Positions 17,282 to 25,305 of a stretch of 52,641 nt of DNA are shown one piece after another. Position numbers and translations under genes: made by a program. Position 1 is the stretch's first letter, and each line of letters opens with the position of its first letter. Below the pieces are notes generated by a model. It did no database searches and had not been told where the DNA came from. It worked only from the letters and a program-made list of their open reading frames with translations. The stretch comes from an uncultured Bacteroidota bacterium (GTDB taxonomy: Bacteria; Bacteroidota; Bacteroidia; AKYH767-A; OLB10): positions 1 to 52,641 of the forward strand of contig CAADHD010000005.1 in assembly GCA_900696575.1 (NCBI GenBank), in the 5' to 3' direction.

Positions 17282-18383
17282 TAACATCAACAAAATATTT
17301 AAAAAGCGTACCTGCCTTTCGGAAACCGAGCTGGAAGGCTATGTACGTAATACACTGAAAGCGCGTGAACGTAATCAGGTAGAACGTCATTTGCTCGATT
17401 GCGAATTGTGCAGCGAAGCGCTGGATGGATTTGTCGAATCAGGAAAAGAAATCAACCTGGTACGGGTGAAATCAGCGCTGGCACACCGTTTTATTTCTGA
17501 AAATTCATTGGGTAGAAGCGGAGTTAGAAAGAACAATGGTTGGATTTGGGCGGCAGCCGCTGTAGTTTGTTTAGCCTTGGTTTCGGGATTAGTGTGGAAG
17601 TTTAATCAGAAACAGAATAATGATCTGGCCGTAATGCAGGTGAAAGACAGTATTCAGGAAGAAGTAGAATCTATGTCTCCGGTAAAGGAAGAATCTGATG
17701 TTTCCGCAAAATCATCCACCCTGGTTTCAGAACCTGAAGTTATTGAGCCTAATAAACGAATAGAAAGTCAAAAATCAGAAAGCCTTTCTGATGCAGCAAA
17801 AATTTCTGTTTACGGTGAAGAACGATCACATAATGTACGGGAAGATAAAACTGTTTATGAGACGACTGATGACTTAAAAGCCGATGACAAACAAGCCGAA
17901 TCACAGCCTGTTGCTCCTGAAATATATGACAATGCATACAAACCCTCATCAGACGATAATAATGTTACTGTATTAACTCAGGCTGCCTTAAAAAAGAAAA
18001 GTGAAGCAGCCAGCAGAATGACCGGTAACAAAGAGTTGTCAATTTCATGGAACGAAATTTTCAAACTTGCTGAGCATGGACAATATCAAAGGGCGTTGCT
18101 TTCTGTGGAACAATTGCAACATGAAAAAGACGAATTGAAAAAATCATATTACAAGGGCTTTTATCTGTATAAACTGGAACGTTACACGGAAGCGATTTTG
18201 CAGTTTGAAAAACTGAGAAAGGAAATTTCGCACTCCAATTACCACGATGCTCAGTTTTACCGTGCCATGTCGCTTATCAGCACCGGAAAAAACAAAGAAG
18301 GAAAGGAAATTTTAACACGTATTGCTAAGGAGAAATTACCGCATTATGAGCATGCGGTTGAAACGCTCAGGTTTCTAGACTGA
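17274..18383 (+). CDS. Putative anti-sigma factor: zinc-finger head, TM helix, TPR-like tail
   Basis: A 369-residue membrane protein. The cytoplasmic N-terminus carries a zinc-finger-like HxxxCxxC motif (RHLLDCELC, about residues 38-46) as in zf-HC2 anti-sigma factors. One membrane helix follows at about 85-104 (IWAAAAVVCLALVSGLVW). The periplasmic part has a charged linker and, from about residue 260, helical TPR-like repeats (FKLAEHGQYQRALLSVEQL, YLYKLERYTEAILQFEKL). It is translationally coupled to the upstream sigma gene. The ATG at 17274 is chosen over a TTG at 17268. Probably it holds the sigma factor at the membrane; the sensed signal is unknown. It overlaps the convergent kinase gene by 17 nt. 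Confidence 0.8.
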   Translation: MDNNINKIFKKRTCLSETELEGYVRNTLKARERNQVERHLLDCELCSEALDGFVESGKEINLVRVKSALAHRFISENSLGRSGVRKNNGWIWAAAAVVCLALVSGLVWKFNQKQNNDLAVMQVKDSIQEEVESMSPVKEESDVSAKSSTLVSEPEVIEPNKRIESQKSESLSDAAKISVYGEERSHNVREDKTVYETTDDLKADDKQAESQPVAPEIYDNAYKPSSDDNNVTVLTQAALKKKSEAASRMTGNKELSISWNEIFKLAEHGQYQRALLSVEQLQHEKDELKKSYYKGFYLYKLERYTEAILQFEKLRKEISHSNYHDAQFYRAMSLISTGKNKEGKEILTRIAKEKLPHYEHAVETLRFLD

Positions 18384-20928
18384 TTTTCAGTTTTTCCAGA
18401 TCGGATTTTAACTGATCCATCGCTGTTTGCAATTCACGTATAAACTGATTTACAGTTTCAGGTAAGTTTGCCACATCTGTCAATTCATCGGCATGTTCTT
18501 CAATTTCCGAAACTCTTTTCAGGAGATTGGAATTCCCAAAGAGGCCAACGGTAGATTTCAGTTTATGAGCATGTTCAGCCAAAACTTTCCATTTTTCCTG
18601 CTGTGCTGCTTTTTCAAGTTTGGTGCAAAGCATGGGTGTTTGTTTCAAAATCATTTCTGCCAGTTCAATCACATCCTTTATACTGCCTCCCATGCGCTGA
18701 TTTAGCGAAGCAAGAATGCCTTGCATCTCAAATTTTTCTGTTTTGATATTCTTCCGGATAACAGCCAGCAGTTCGGAAGGGTTGTATGGCTTGGTCAGGT
18801 AATCGTTCATTCCTGCACGAAAAGCATTTTCCATCTCATGTTCCGAAGCATAGGCGGTAAGTGCAATAACAGGAATCGAATTAAGAGGTGCAGACAATTC
18901 AGTCCGTATTAGCCGTGTAAGCTCATAACCGTTCATACCGGGCAACTGGACATCCATTAATACCAGATCAAATTTTTGCGTATTAATTTTTTTCAATGCT
19001 TCTTCGGCATCTCCGGCCAAAGTTACCTTGCAATTGAGTTTGCTGAGCAATTGTTTGCCGAGAAATTGATTCACTTTATTATCTTCTACAAGCAGAATTT
19101 CAAGTTGTTTTTCTTTCTTGGGAATAGAAGCGGCAGCACTTTTTTGTTTTTTTGTTTCAGCTTCCTGAAAATAATCATACTGCATTTCCATTTTTACCAC
19201 TGTTCCCAGTTCGGGCATACTGTTTATGGAAATAGATCCTCCTTGTTTTTCTACCAAACTTTTTACAATGGAAAGACCAAGACCGGCACCTGATTGAGGA
19301 TGAGTCAGCAATTCGGGATAAGCATAGCTTTCAAAAACAAAAGGAATTAACTCCGGCTTAATGCCGCAGCCGGTGTCACTAACAGAAAAAAGTAACTGAG
19401 CACGACTTTCATTTTTATTCAACAGTTTGACTTCTAAAATTACGCTTCCTTTATCGGTAAACTTAATTCCGTTTACAATAAGATTATTCAGAATTTGTGA
19501 GAGGCGCTGTGCATCACCTGAAACCGTTAATGGCAGATCATCATCCAATTTAAGAAGAAGATTAATTTTTTTATCGGAGGCGCGAGAAATGTTTTCGGAA
19601 ACGATTTCAGCAATTTTATCTTTAAGCCTGAAGGTAACCGTATTCAATGCAAACTGTCCCTGATTGATTTGCGAATAATCAATCAGGTCGTTGATGATGG
19701 TGAGCAGGTTGGAAGATGAAAAACGGATAGTCTTTACATATTCGGCTTGCTCAGGGGTGAGCTGCGTTTGCGCGAGTAACTCAATCATTCCGAAAATACC
19801 ATTCAAAGGAGTACGCAGTTCATGACTGATGCCGGAGATGAACCGGTCTTTTATTTTTATTGATTTTTCGGCAATCTCTTTTTCCTGTTTTACCTTGTTG
19901 ATTTCAGAACGTAATTCAAGCTCGGTAATCTTCAATGCAATCTGTTCATTATTGATTTTCCGGCACAAGTCAAGGTATTGTTTGTGATGGATGAGTGCAT
20001 TTTCAAAATCACCAACCTTTTCATAGGCTTCGGAAAGAAAACCATGAATCAGGTTGATGGGATAAATGGTTCCCAGTTCATTGCCAAGTTCCAGAGCATT
20101 CTGAAGCACATCGATGGCACGGTCGTACTGTCCGAGATCAATGTAAAGTTTTCCGAAACTTTTTTTCAGATTAACCCGAAGGTCGATATCGTTAAAAATT
20201 TTAGCCAATCCAATGCTTTGATGAAAATAATCAACAGCTTTTACATAATCTTTTTTCTTATTCAGTAATATGGCTAAGCTTCCTAATGGATGGGCTCTGA
20301 GTTTGGGGTCACCGCTTTGCTCTGCTAACTCAAGAGCATTTTGCAGGTGCATTTCAGCAAGCTCGAGTTCATTGATCCAGTTACAGCAGTTGCCTATAAA
20401 AAAATGAGTGCGGCTAAGCTGTTTCAGATTGTTCTGCTTTTCAAAAATTTCCAATGCTTTGCGGTGATGCTCAAGTGCCTTGCTGTAGTTTGTATGAAAC
20501 TTATACAGTTCGCCAAGTTTATTGTGCGCTTCGGCAATAATGTTCTCATCCTTAAGAGAAACAGCCGTTTCTAAAATAATGCTGCGGTGTTCAATGGCAA
20601 TTTCATAGTTACCCGTCAGGAAGTGAACATTTGCAAAAGAATCATGCACCTGCATTTTCTGTTCTGAACTTCCATTATGATCACTTATACGGTTCAGTTC
20701 GTTAATGAGGAGTAAGGCTCTTTTAAATTCTTTGAGATGAATAAAGTAATTGGAAATTTCTACTAAGACCGCAAAAAGGTTTTCATCATCAAATTCAACT
20801 TTAGCCAATTCAACCGCTTTATCGAAAAACTCAATGGCCTTGCCGGAATCTTTATTTATTAAACTGACAGCTTTATCTATCAGCTTACCGGCTTCGTATT
20901 TTTTGCTTTCTGAAATCCGCTTTTTCAC
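18367..20928 (-). CDS. Soluble TPR hybrid histidine kinase with receiver and Hpt domains
   Basis: An 853-residue phosphorelay protein. Residues about 1-320 are TPR repeats (for example IAEAHNKLGELYKFHTNYSKALEHHRKALEIF). HisKA has His369 in FISGISHELRTPLNG. The HATPase shows the N box NNLIVNGIKF and the G boxes DTGCGI and GAGLGLSIV. The receiver has phospho-acceptor Asp659 in LVLMDVQLPGMNGYEL, and a C-terminal Hpt domain carries His788 in EHAHKLKSTVGLFGN. No membrane segment is seen, so the signal is probably cytoplasmic or protein-borne. The output partner is not encoded nearby. The start is GTG. The 3' end overlaps the anti-sigma gene. Confidence 0.93.
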   Translation of the reverse strand: MKKRISESKKYEAGKLIDKAVSLINKDSGKAIEFFDKAVELAKVEFDDENLFAVLVEISNYFIHLKEFKRALLLINELNRISDHNGSSEQKMQVHDSFANVHFLTGNYEIAIEHRSIILETAVSLKDENIIAEAHNKLGELYKFHTNYSKALEHHRKALEIFEKQNNLKQLSRTHFFIGNCCNWINELELAEMHLQNALELAEQSGDPKLRAHPLGSLAILLNKKKDYVKAVDYFHQSIGLAKIFNDIDLRVNLKKSFGKLYIDLGQYDRAIDVLQNALELGNELGTIYPINLIHGFLSEAYEKVGDFENALIHHKQYLDLCRKINNEQIALKITELELRSEINKVKQEKEIAEKSIKIKDRFISGISHELRTPLNGIFGMIELLAQTQLTPEQAEYVKTIRFSSSNLLTIINDLIDYSQINQGQFALNTVTFRLKDKIAEIVSENISRASDKKINLLLKLDDDLPLTVSGDAQRLSQILNNLIVNGIKFTDKGSVILEVKLLNKNESRAQLLFSVSDTGCGIKPELIPFVFESYAYPELLTHPQSGAGLGLSIVKSLVEKQGGSISINSMPELGTVVKMEMQYDYFQEAETKKQKSAAASIPKKEKQLEILLVEDNKVNQFLGKQLLSKLNCKVTLAGDAEEALKKINTQKFDLVLMDVQLPGMNGYELTRLIRTELSAPLNSIPVIALTAYASEHEMENAFRAGMNDYLTKPYNPSELLAVIRKNIKTEKFEMQGILASLNQRMGGSIKDVIELAEMILKQTPMLCTKLEKAAQQEKWKVLAEHAHKLKSTVGLFGNSNLLKRVSEIEEHADELTDVANLPETVNQFIRELQTAMDQLKSDLEKLKISLET

Positions 20929-20959
20929 TACAGAGTGATTAGATCAAAAATTAAGTTGC

Positions 20960-20991
20960 CAAATATAGGTTGACTGCAAGCCCTGTTACAA
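20960..20991 (-). promoter_or_regulatory. Candidate promoter of the hybrid kinase gene
   Basis: On the minus strand TTG is followed after 21 nt by TATATTTG, a perfect -7 element. It lies about 32 nt before the GTG start at 20928. Confidence 0.5.
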
Positions 20992-21010
20992 TGAAATTGA
21001 TAAGAATATC

Positions 21011-22612
21011 TTACCTTATCAACACGATGCTGCCGGATATTTTCCGGTTTCGCAGCTTACCTTCTTCATCAATGTAAGTATAGGAAGTTTGATGGATATA
21101 CATTCCTTCCGGTATATTTTTACCATCCCACGGATTGCTTTGTGATTCGAAAATCAAGGCACCCCAGCGGTTAAAAATCCTGATGGTGTAACTTTCAATC
21201 CCTGTTGCCTCAACCATCAATCGGTCATTAATTCCATCACCATTGGGGGTAAAAGCTTTCGGTACATACACCACAGGCTCACAAACTTCTTTTATCTCCA
21301 CTTCGGCTGTGCGGGTGCAGCCATTGGCATATTCTTTAATCACAGAATAGACGCCTCCATTTGTAATTGCTATTGAAGAGGTAGTTTGATTGCCCGGCAT
21401 CCATTGATATAACGTACCGTCATTCCCTGCGTCAAGGGTTATGGTCTGATAGATAAGCGGACATAAAATCATTCCTTCCTGAAAGGTTACTTCGGGCGCA
21501 TTCAGAACTGTGAGATAAAATGTATCGCGGTTGGCGCAACCGCCATTATGAACGGCAACCATATAAATACCCGTTGTATTTACCGTGATGGATGAGGTAG
21601 TTGCTCCTGTTGTCCATTGATAGGTTGAGTTTGGATTATAAGCATCAAGCGTAATGGAATTGCCTTCACATATCGTGGCATTGTGTCCTAAGTTAATTAC
21701 TGGCGGATCAATTACTTCGATAGTGATGGATGCCTGTGTAAGCATTCCGTTGAAATAATAAGTAGTTGTTGTTTGCGGGCTAACCGTAAGCAGTGCCAGA
21801 TTTGAAATAGGTGTTTGCGGATTTGCTTGTGTTGACCACCATCCTGTGGTATTGGTAATCCCTGTAAGCGTAACAGGAACTCCGGGGCAGGTAACCTGTG
21901 GCCCGGTAATGGATAATGTTTCTGTAATTTTTACAACGCTTACATCATCAATATAATAGTAAGCGCCTTGAATGGTACACGGATTTCCCGAGCTTCCAAT
22001 CAGCACAGACCCGGATGTATTATCATCCCTGAAATTTCCTATGGTGATATTGTTTTCTCCACCGGTGGCAAGGATAAATCCTTCCAGAATAACCCATTGA
22101 TTGCTTACATTAAGCACTCCCTGGTTTTCGACCTGCGCTGGAAAACCAAGTGGCAAAGTTCCGGTTTGTGTTAAAGCACCTGATGATAATGTCATGCCTA
22201 TGGAAGCAACAGCATGAGTACAGTTTGATGCTTTGCGAAGCCAGGCAGTTACTTTATAAATTTCTCCTGATTGTAAAGGCTGAATTAACGGAGCCTGCAT
22301 GTATTCTCGGTAATTGCTGTTCGAAGCTGAATAAGCCGTGAATCCTGCATAGCTGTTTCCATTATGTGCTGAAACGCTTCCGGCAAAATTTTCAGGAACA
22401 TTAACCGATTGACAATTACCAATTGAACCTGCACATGAACTGAACAAATCTGCCGAAGCATTTAAGGTATCCCAGGGGGAGGCAAGATAGAGTTGTCCCG
22501 GCTGATTCGGACATGTGGCGGTGGACTCAAATCCTCCGTTTGGAACTAAGTTCTGAGCCATTAAATTTCCACTTACAGCAACCAGCAATGCGGTTTGGAT
22601 AAGGCATTTCAT
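21011..22612 (-). CDS. Secreted multi-domain protein with T9SS type B sorting domain
   Basis: A 533-residue surface or secreted protein. The signal peptide is residues 1-19 (GNLMAQ). The N-terminal part (about 20-225) resembles a carbohydrate-binding-like beta-sandwich (LVPNGGFESTATCPNQPGQ, GAYYYIDDVSVVKI). Two or three Ig/PKD-like repeats follow, with the pattern GxYxVxVxNGGCxxxDTF. The C-terminus from about residue 450 is the gliding-motility-type CHU_C domain (VPKAFTPNGDGINDRLMV, IRIFNRWGALIFES, WDGKN, ending GSIVLIR), which targets it to the type IX secretion system as type B cargo. Ligand unknown. Confidence 0.87.
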   Translation of the reverse strand: MKCLIQTALLVAVSGNLMAQNLVPNGGFESTATCPNQPGQLYLASPWDTLNASADLFSSCAGSIGNCQSVNVPENFAGSVSAHNGNSYAGFTAYSASNSNYREYMQAPLIQPLQSGEIYKVTAWLRKASNCTHAVASIGMTLSSGALTQTGTLPLGFPAQVENQGVLNVSNQWVILEGFILATGGENNITIGNFRDDNTSGSVLIGSSGNPCTIQGAYYYIDDVSVVKITETLSITGPQVTCPGVPVTLTGITNTTGWWSTQANPQTPISNLALLTVSPQTTTTYYFNGMLTQASITIEVIDPPVINLGHNATICEGNSITLDAYNPNSTYQWTTGATTSSITVNTTGIYMVAVHNGGCANRDTFYLTVLNAPEVTFQEGMILCPLIYQTITLDAGNDGTLYQWMPGNQTTSSIAITNGGVYSVIKEYANGCTRTAEVEIKEVCEPVVYVPKAFTPNGDGINDRLMVEATGIESYTIRIFNRWGALIFESQSNPWDGKNIPEGMYIHQTSYTYIDEEGKLRNRKISGSIVLIR

Positions 22613-22909
22613 GGTAGCAGCTCTTACGTAATTAATCTCTGGAAGGTTTTATTCCGAAAAGGTTAATCAACAATTTGAATTGGTGTGGAGGGCAAGCACC
22701 CTTTAGGGCCACGGGTGCGCGCAGGCATTCATGATTTTAAATCGGGATTATTTATCAAAATTTATAGCCACAATGCACGAATGTATTCATGTTTTTAAGC
22801 TTGCCTCAGCAAGATTAATGTTGTTAAAAACAGATCTGAAACAACCTTCTTTTGATGATGCTAATCCTTATTTTCGCACCGCTTAACCTTTAAGAAACAC
22901 CATTTTTTC
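22613..22909. other. Intergenic region with a diverged direct repeat
   Basis: No gene is seen between the type B T9SS gene and etfB, which are divergent. Two related segments, 22709-22742 and 22768-22799, share CCAC, TGC, ATTCATG and TTTTAA in the same order. Arms GCACCC (22696-22701) and GGGTGC (22713-22718) can form a small hairpin overlapping the first copy. The right end carries the etfB promoter candidate. Confidence 0.4.
22869..22876 (+). promoter_or_regulatory. Candidate -7 element TATTTTCG before etfB
   Basis: TATTTTCG, one base off TAnnTTTG, lies 33 nt before the etfB ATG. The same octamer occurs before mlaD and the SRP RNA gene. Confidence 0.4.
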
Positions 22910-23647
22910 ATGAAAGTTCTAGTTTGTATCAGCAGTGTGCCCGACACTACTACCAAAATCAATTTTACCCCCGACAATAAAAGTTTCGTAACCCAAGGCG
23001 TTCAGTTCATCATCAATCCTTATGATGAAATTGCATTAACCCGCGCATTGGAGCTTACCGAAAAAGATGGAGGAACTGTTACCGTAATCAATGTAGGCGA
23101 TGCCACTACAGAGCCGGTCATACGTAAAGCACTGGCTGTTGGAGCTACAGATGCTGTAAGGGTAAATGCTGGTCCTCGCGATGCATTTTTTGTTGCCAGG
23201 CAAATTGCCGGTTATGCCTCAAATCAGAACTTTGATCTTATATTGTGTGGCCGCGAATCCATTGATTACAATGGCGCTCAGGTACCGGCTATGATTGCCG
23301 AATTGCTTGGCATTCCATCAGTAAGTGTCTGTAAAAAATTAGAAATTGCAGGAAAGACCGCTATTGCCGAACGCGAAATTGAAGGCGGAAAAGAAATAGT
23401 GGAATGCCCGTTGCCAATGGTTGTCAGCGCCAGCGAAGGAATGGCAGAGCCTCGCATTCCTAACATGCGCGGTATCATGAGCGCACGTACTAAGCCGCTT
23501 GCTGTAGTTGAGCCGGTTGACACACCTAAAAACATTGAGGTAATTATTTACGATAAGCCAAAACCCCGCAGTGAAGTAAAACTGATTGCTCCTGATAAAG
23601 TGGAGGAATTGGTTGACTTGCTGCATACTCAGGCAAGGGTAATATAA
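22910..23647 (+). CDS. etfB: Electron transfer flavoprotein subunit beta
   Basis: The 245-residue beta (FixA-like) subunit of the soluble electron-transfer flavoprotein. It pairs with EtfA to carry electrons from acyl-CoA and other dehydrogenases to the quinone pool. The family start MKVLVCISSVPDTTTKI and the AMP-binding-domain signature (LALxxGATDAVRV, ILCGRESIDYNGAQVPAMIAELLG) are visible, followed by the recognition-loop type segment EGMAEPRIPNMRGIMSARTKPL. It is 35 nt upstream of etfA. Its presence fits the phenylacetate and beta-oxidation capacity suggested by the paa genes. Confidence 0.95.
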   Translation: MKVLVCISSVPDTTTKINFTPDNKSFVTQGVQFIINPYDEIALTRALELTEKDGGTVTVINVGDATTEPVIRKALAVGATDAVRVNAGPRDAFFVARQIAGYASNQNFDLILCGRESIDYNGAQVPAMIAELLGIPSVSVCKKLEIAGKTAIAEREIEGGKEIVECPLPMVVSASEGMAEPRIPNMRGIMSARTKPLAVVEPVDTPKNIEVIIYDKPKPRSEVKLIAPDKVEELVDLLHTQARVI

Positions 23648-23682
23648 TAGAGTCAATTCATATCAAATAAAAACTATTTACA

Positions 23683-24657
23683 ATGTCGGTACTTGTATTT
23701 ATAGAGCATGCAGGAGGTAAGATTAAAAAATCTTCTTTAGAAGCCCTTACTTATGGAAATGACCTTGCCGGTTTATTGGGAATGCCATGCATTGCCGTTG
23801 CCGGAGGTAAGATAACAAACGATGCATTGGAGGAATCTGCCGCTTATGGCGCTTCCAAAATCATACATCTGAATAATGAAAAGCTGCATACATTCAATGT
23901 ACAGGCTTATACAAGTGCTCTTGCCGCTGTTGCCGGTGAGCAGAATGCAAAAGCGATTGTTATGTCTGCATCCTTTTCAGCCAAAGGAATGGCCCCGCGC
24001 CTTGCTGTTAAACTTAATGCCGCCTTGGCTGATGGCGTTATTTCACTGCCCGATGTCAGTTCAGGATTCAAAGTACGCAAAGGCGCTTTCAGCGGAAAAG
24101 CTTTTGCCGATTTGTCATTAAGCAGCGATGTAAAAGTGCTTACCCTTTCTCCCAATTCTTATAAAATTGTAAAGAAGGATGGTAAGGCTTCGGTTGAGGT
24201 AAATAATTATTCACCATCTGATTCCGATTTAAAAATAACCGTTAAGGAAATTATTCAGGCAACAGATAAAGTTTCATTACCCGAAGCTGAATTGGTTGTT
24301 TCTGCCGGGCGTGGAATGAAAGGACCTGAAAACTGGGGAATGATAGAAGAATTAGCCAATGTACTCGGAGCAGCCACTGCCTGCAGCAAACCGGTTTCTG
24401 ATGCGGGCTGGAGACCTCACAACGAGCACGTTGGCCAGACGGGAATTGCCATCAGTCCGAATTTATACATAGCTGTCGGAATTTCAGGAGCAATTCAACA
24501 TTTAGCCGGGGTGAGTTCTTCAAAAACTATTGTAGTGATAAACAAAGATGCCGAAGCTCCTTTTTTCAAAGCTGCCGATTACGGAATTGTGGGCGATGCT
24601 TTTGAAGTTATTCCAAAACTTACCGAAGCCATAAAGAAGTTCAAAGCTGCGCATTGA
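23683..24657 (+). CDS. etfA: Electron transfer flavoprotein subunit alpha
   Basis: The 324-residue alpha subunit, which binds FAD. The C-terminal FAD domain carries the expected strings VSAGRGMKGPENWGMIEELA (residues about 206-225), GQTGIAISPNLYIAVGISGAIQHLAG and VVINKDAEAPFFKAADYGIVGD. The N-terminal half is the variable ETF domain. It follows etfB by 35 nt and is followed after 36 nt by the bifunctional nuclease gene on the same strand. Confidence 0.96.
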   Translation: MSVLVFIEHAGGKIKKSSLEALTYGNDLAGLLGMPCIAVAGGKITNDALEESAAYGASKIIHLNNEKLHTFNVQAYTSALAAVAGEQNAKAIVMSASFSAKGMAPRLAVKLNAALADGVISLPDVSSGFKVRKGAFSGKAFADLSLSSDVKVLTLSPNSYKIVKKDGKASVEVNNYSPSDSDLKITVKEIIQATDKVSLPEAELVVSAGRGMKGPENWGMIEELANVLGAATACSKPVSDAGWRPHNEHVGQTGIAISPNLYIAVGISGAIQHLAGVSSSKTIVVINKDAEAPFFKAADYGIVGDAFEVIPKLTEAIKKFKAAH

Positions 24658-24693
24658 TTCAACTTTTAAAATAATTTTACCTTTACCCGACCT

Positions 24694-25296
24694 ATGAAAA
24701 AGAAAAGGCTCGAATTGCTTAACCTCACCTTAAGCCAGTCGCAGTCGGGCGCATACACCCTTGTACTTGGAGAAGCAGACGGAAAACGCAGGCTGCCAAT
24801 CATCATCGGAAATTTTGAAGCCCAGGCCATCATCATTGAGCTGGAGAACATGACTCCAAACCGCCCGCTAACACATGACCTTTTTAAAAACTTCGCCATG
24901 TCTTTTGAAATAAACATTGATGAAGTGGTGATTTACAAACTGCATGAAGGAATTTTCTTTTCCAAACTGATTTGCAGTAATCAGGAAAAGCAAATAGAGA
25001 TTGATGCACGCACCTCTGATGCCGTGGCTATGGCCGTACGATTCAATTGCCCTATTTACACATACGAAGCCATTCTTGCTCAGGCAGGAGTTTTGTTTGA
25101 AGAAGAGAGCGCTCCCTCAGAGTCAAAACCTGTCAAAGAAAAAAAGGCAGGCACAAGACAATCGAAAGATAAGGACATTACCTCCCTCTCAACAGATGAA
25201 TTGCAGGAGTTGCTTCAACGGGCTATCGAAGATGAGGCGTATGAAAAAGCTTCGCAGATCAGGGATGAACTGAACAAACGAAAAAAATCTTCCTGA
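24694..25296 (+). CDS. Bifunctional nuclease family protein (DUF151) with UVR motif
   Basis: A 200-residue cytoplasmic protein. Residues about 1-135 form the bifunctional-nuclease/DUF151 domain (LLNLTLSQSQSGAYTLVLGEADGKRRLPIIIGNFEAQAI, IDARTSDAVAMAVRFNCPIYT). A charged linker leads to a C-terminal UvrB/UvrC-type helical hairpin (LLQRAIEDEAYEKASQIRDELNKRK, about 172-197). Members of this family have been linked to DNase/RNase activity, but the role in this organism is unknown. It sits between etfA and the nucleoside transporter, 9 nt before the latter. Confidence 0.85.
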   Translation: MKKKRLELLNLTLSQSQSGAYTLVLGEADGKRRLPIIIGNFEAQAIIIELENMTPNRPLTHDLFKNFAMSFEINIDEVVIYKLHEGIFFSKLICSNQEKQIEIDARTSDAVAMAVRFNCPIYTYEAILAQAGVLFEEESAPSESKPVKEKKAGTRQSKDKDITSLSTDELQELLQRAIEDEAYEKASQIRDELNKRKKSS

Positions 25297-25305
25297 GCAT
25301 TTTTT

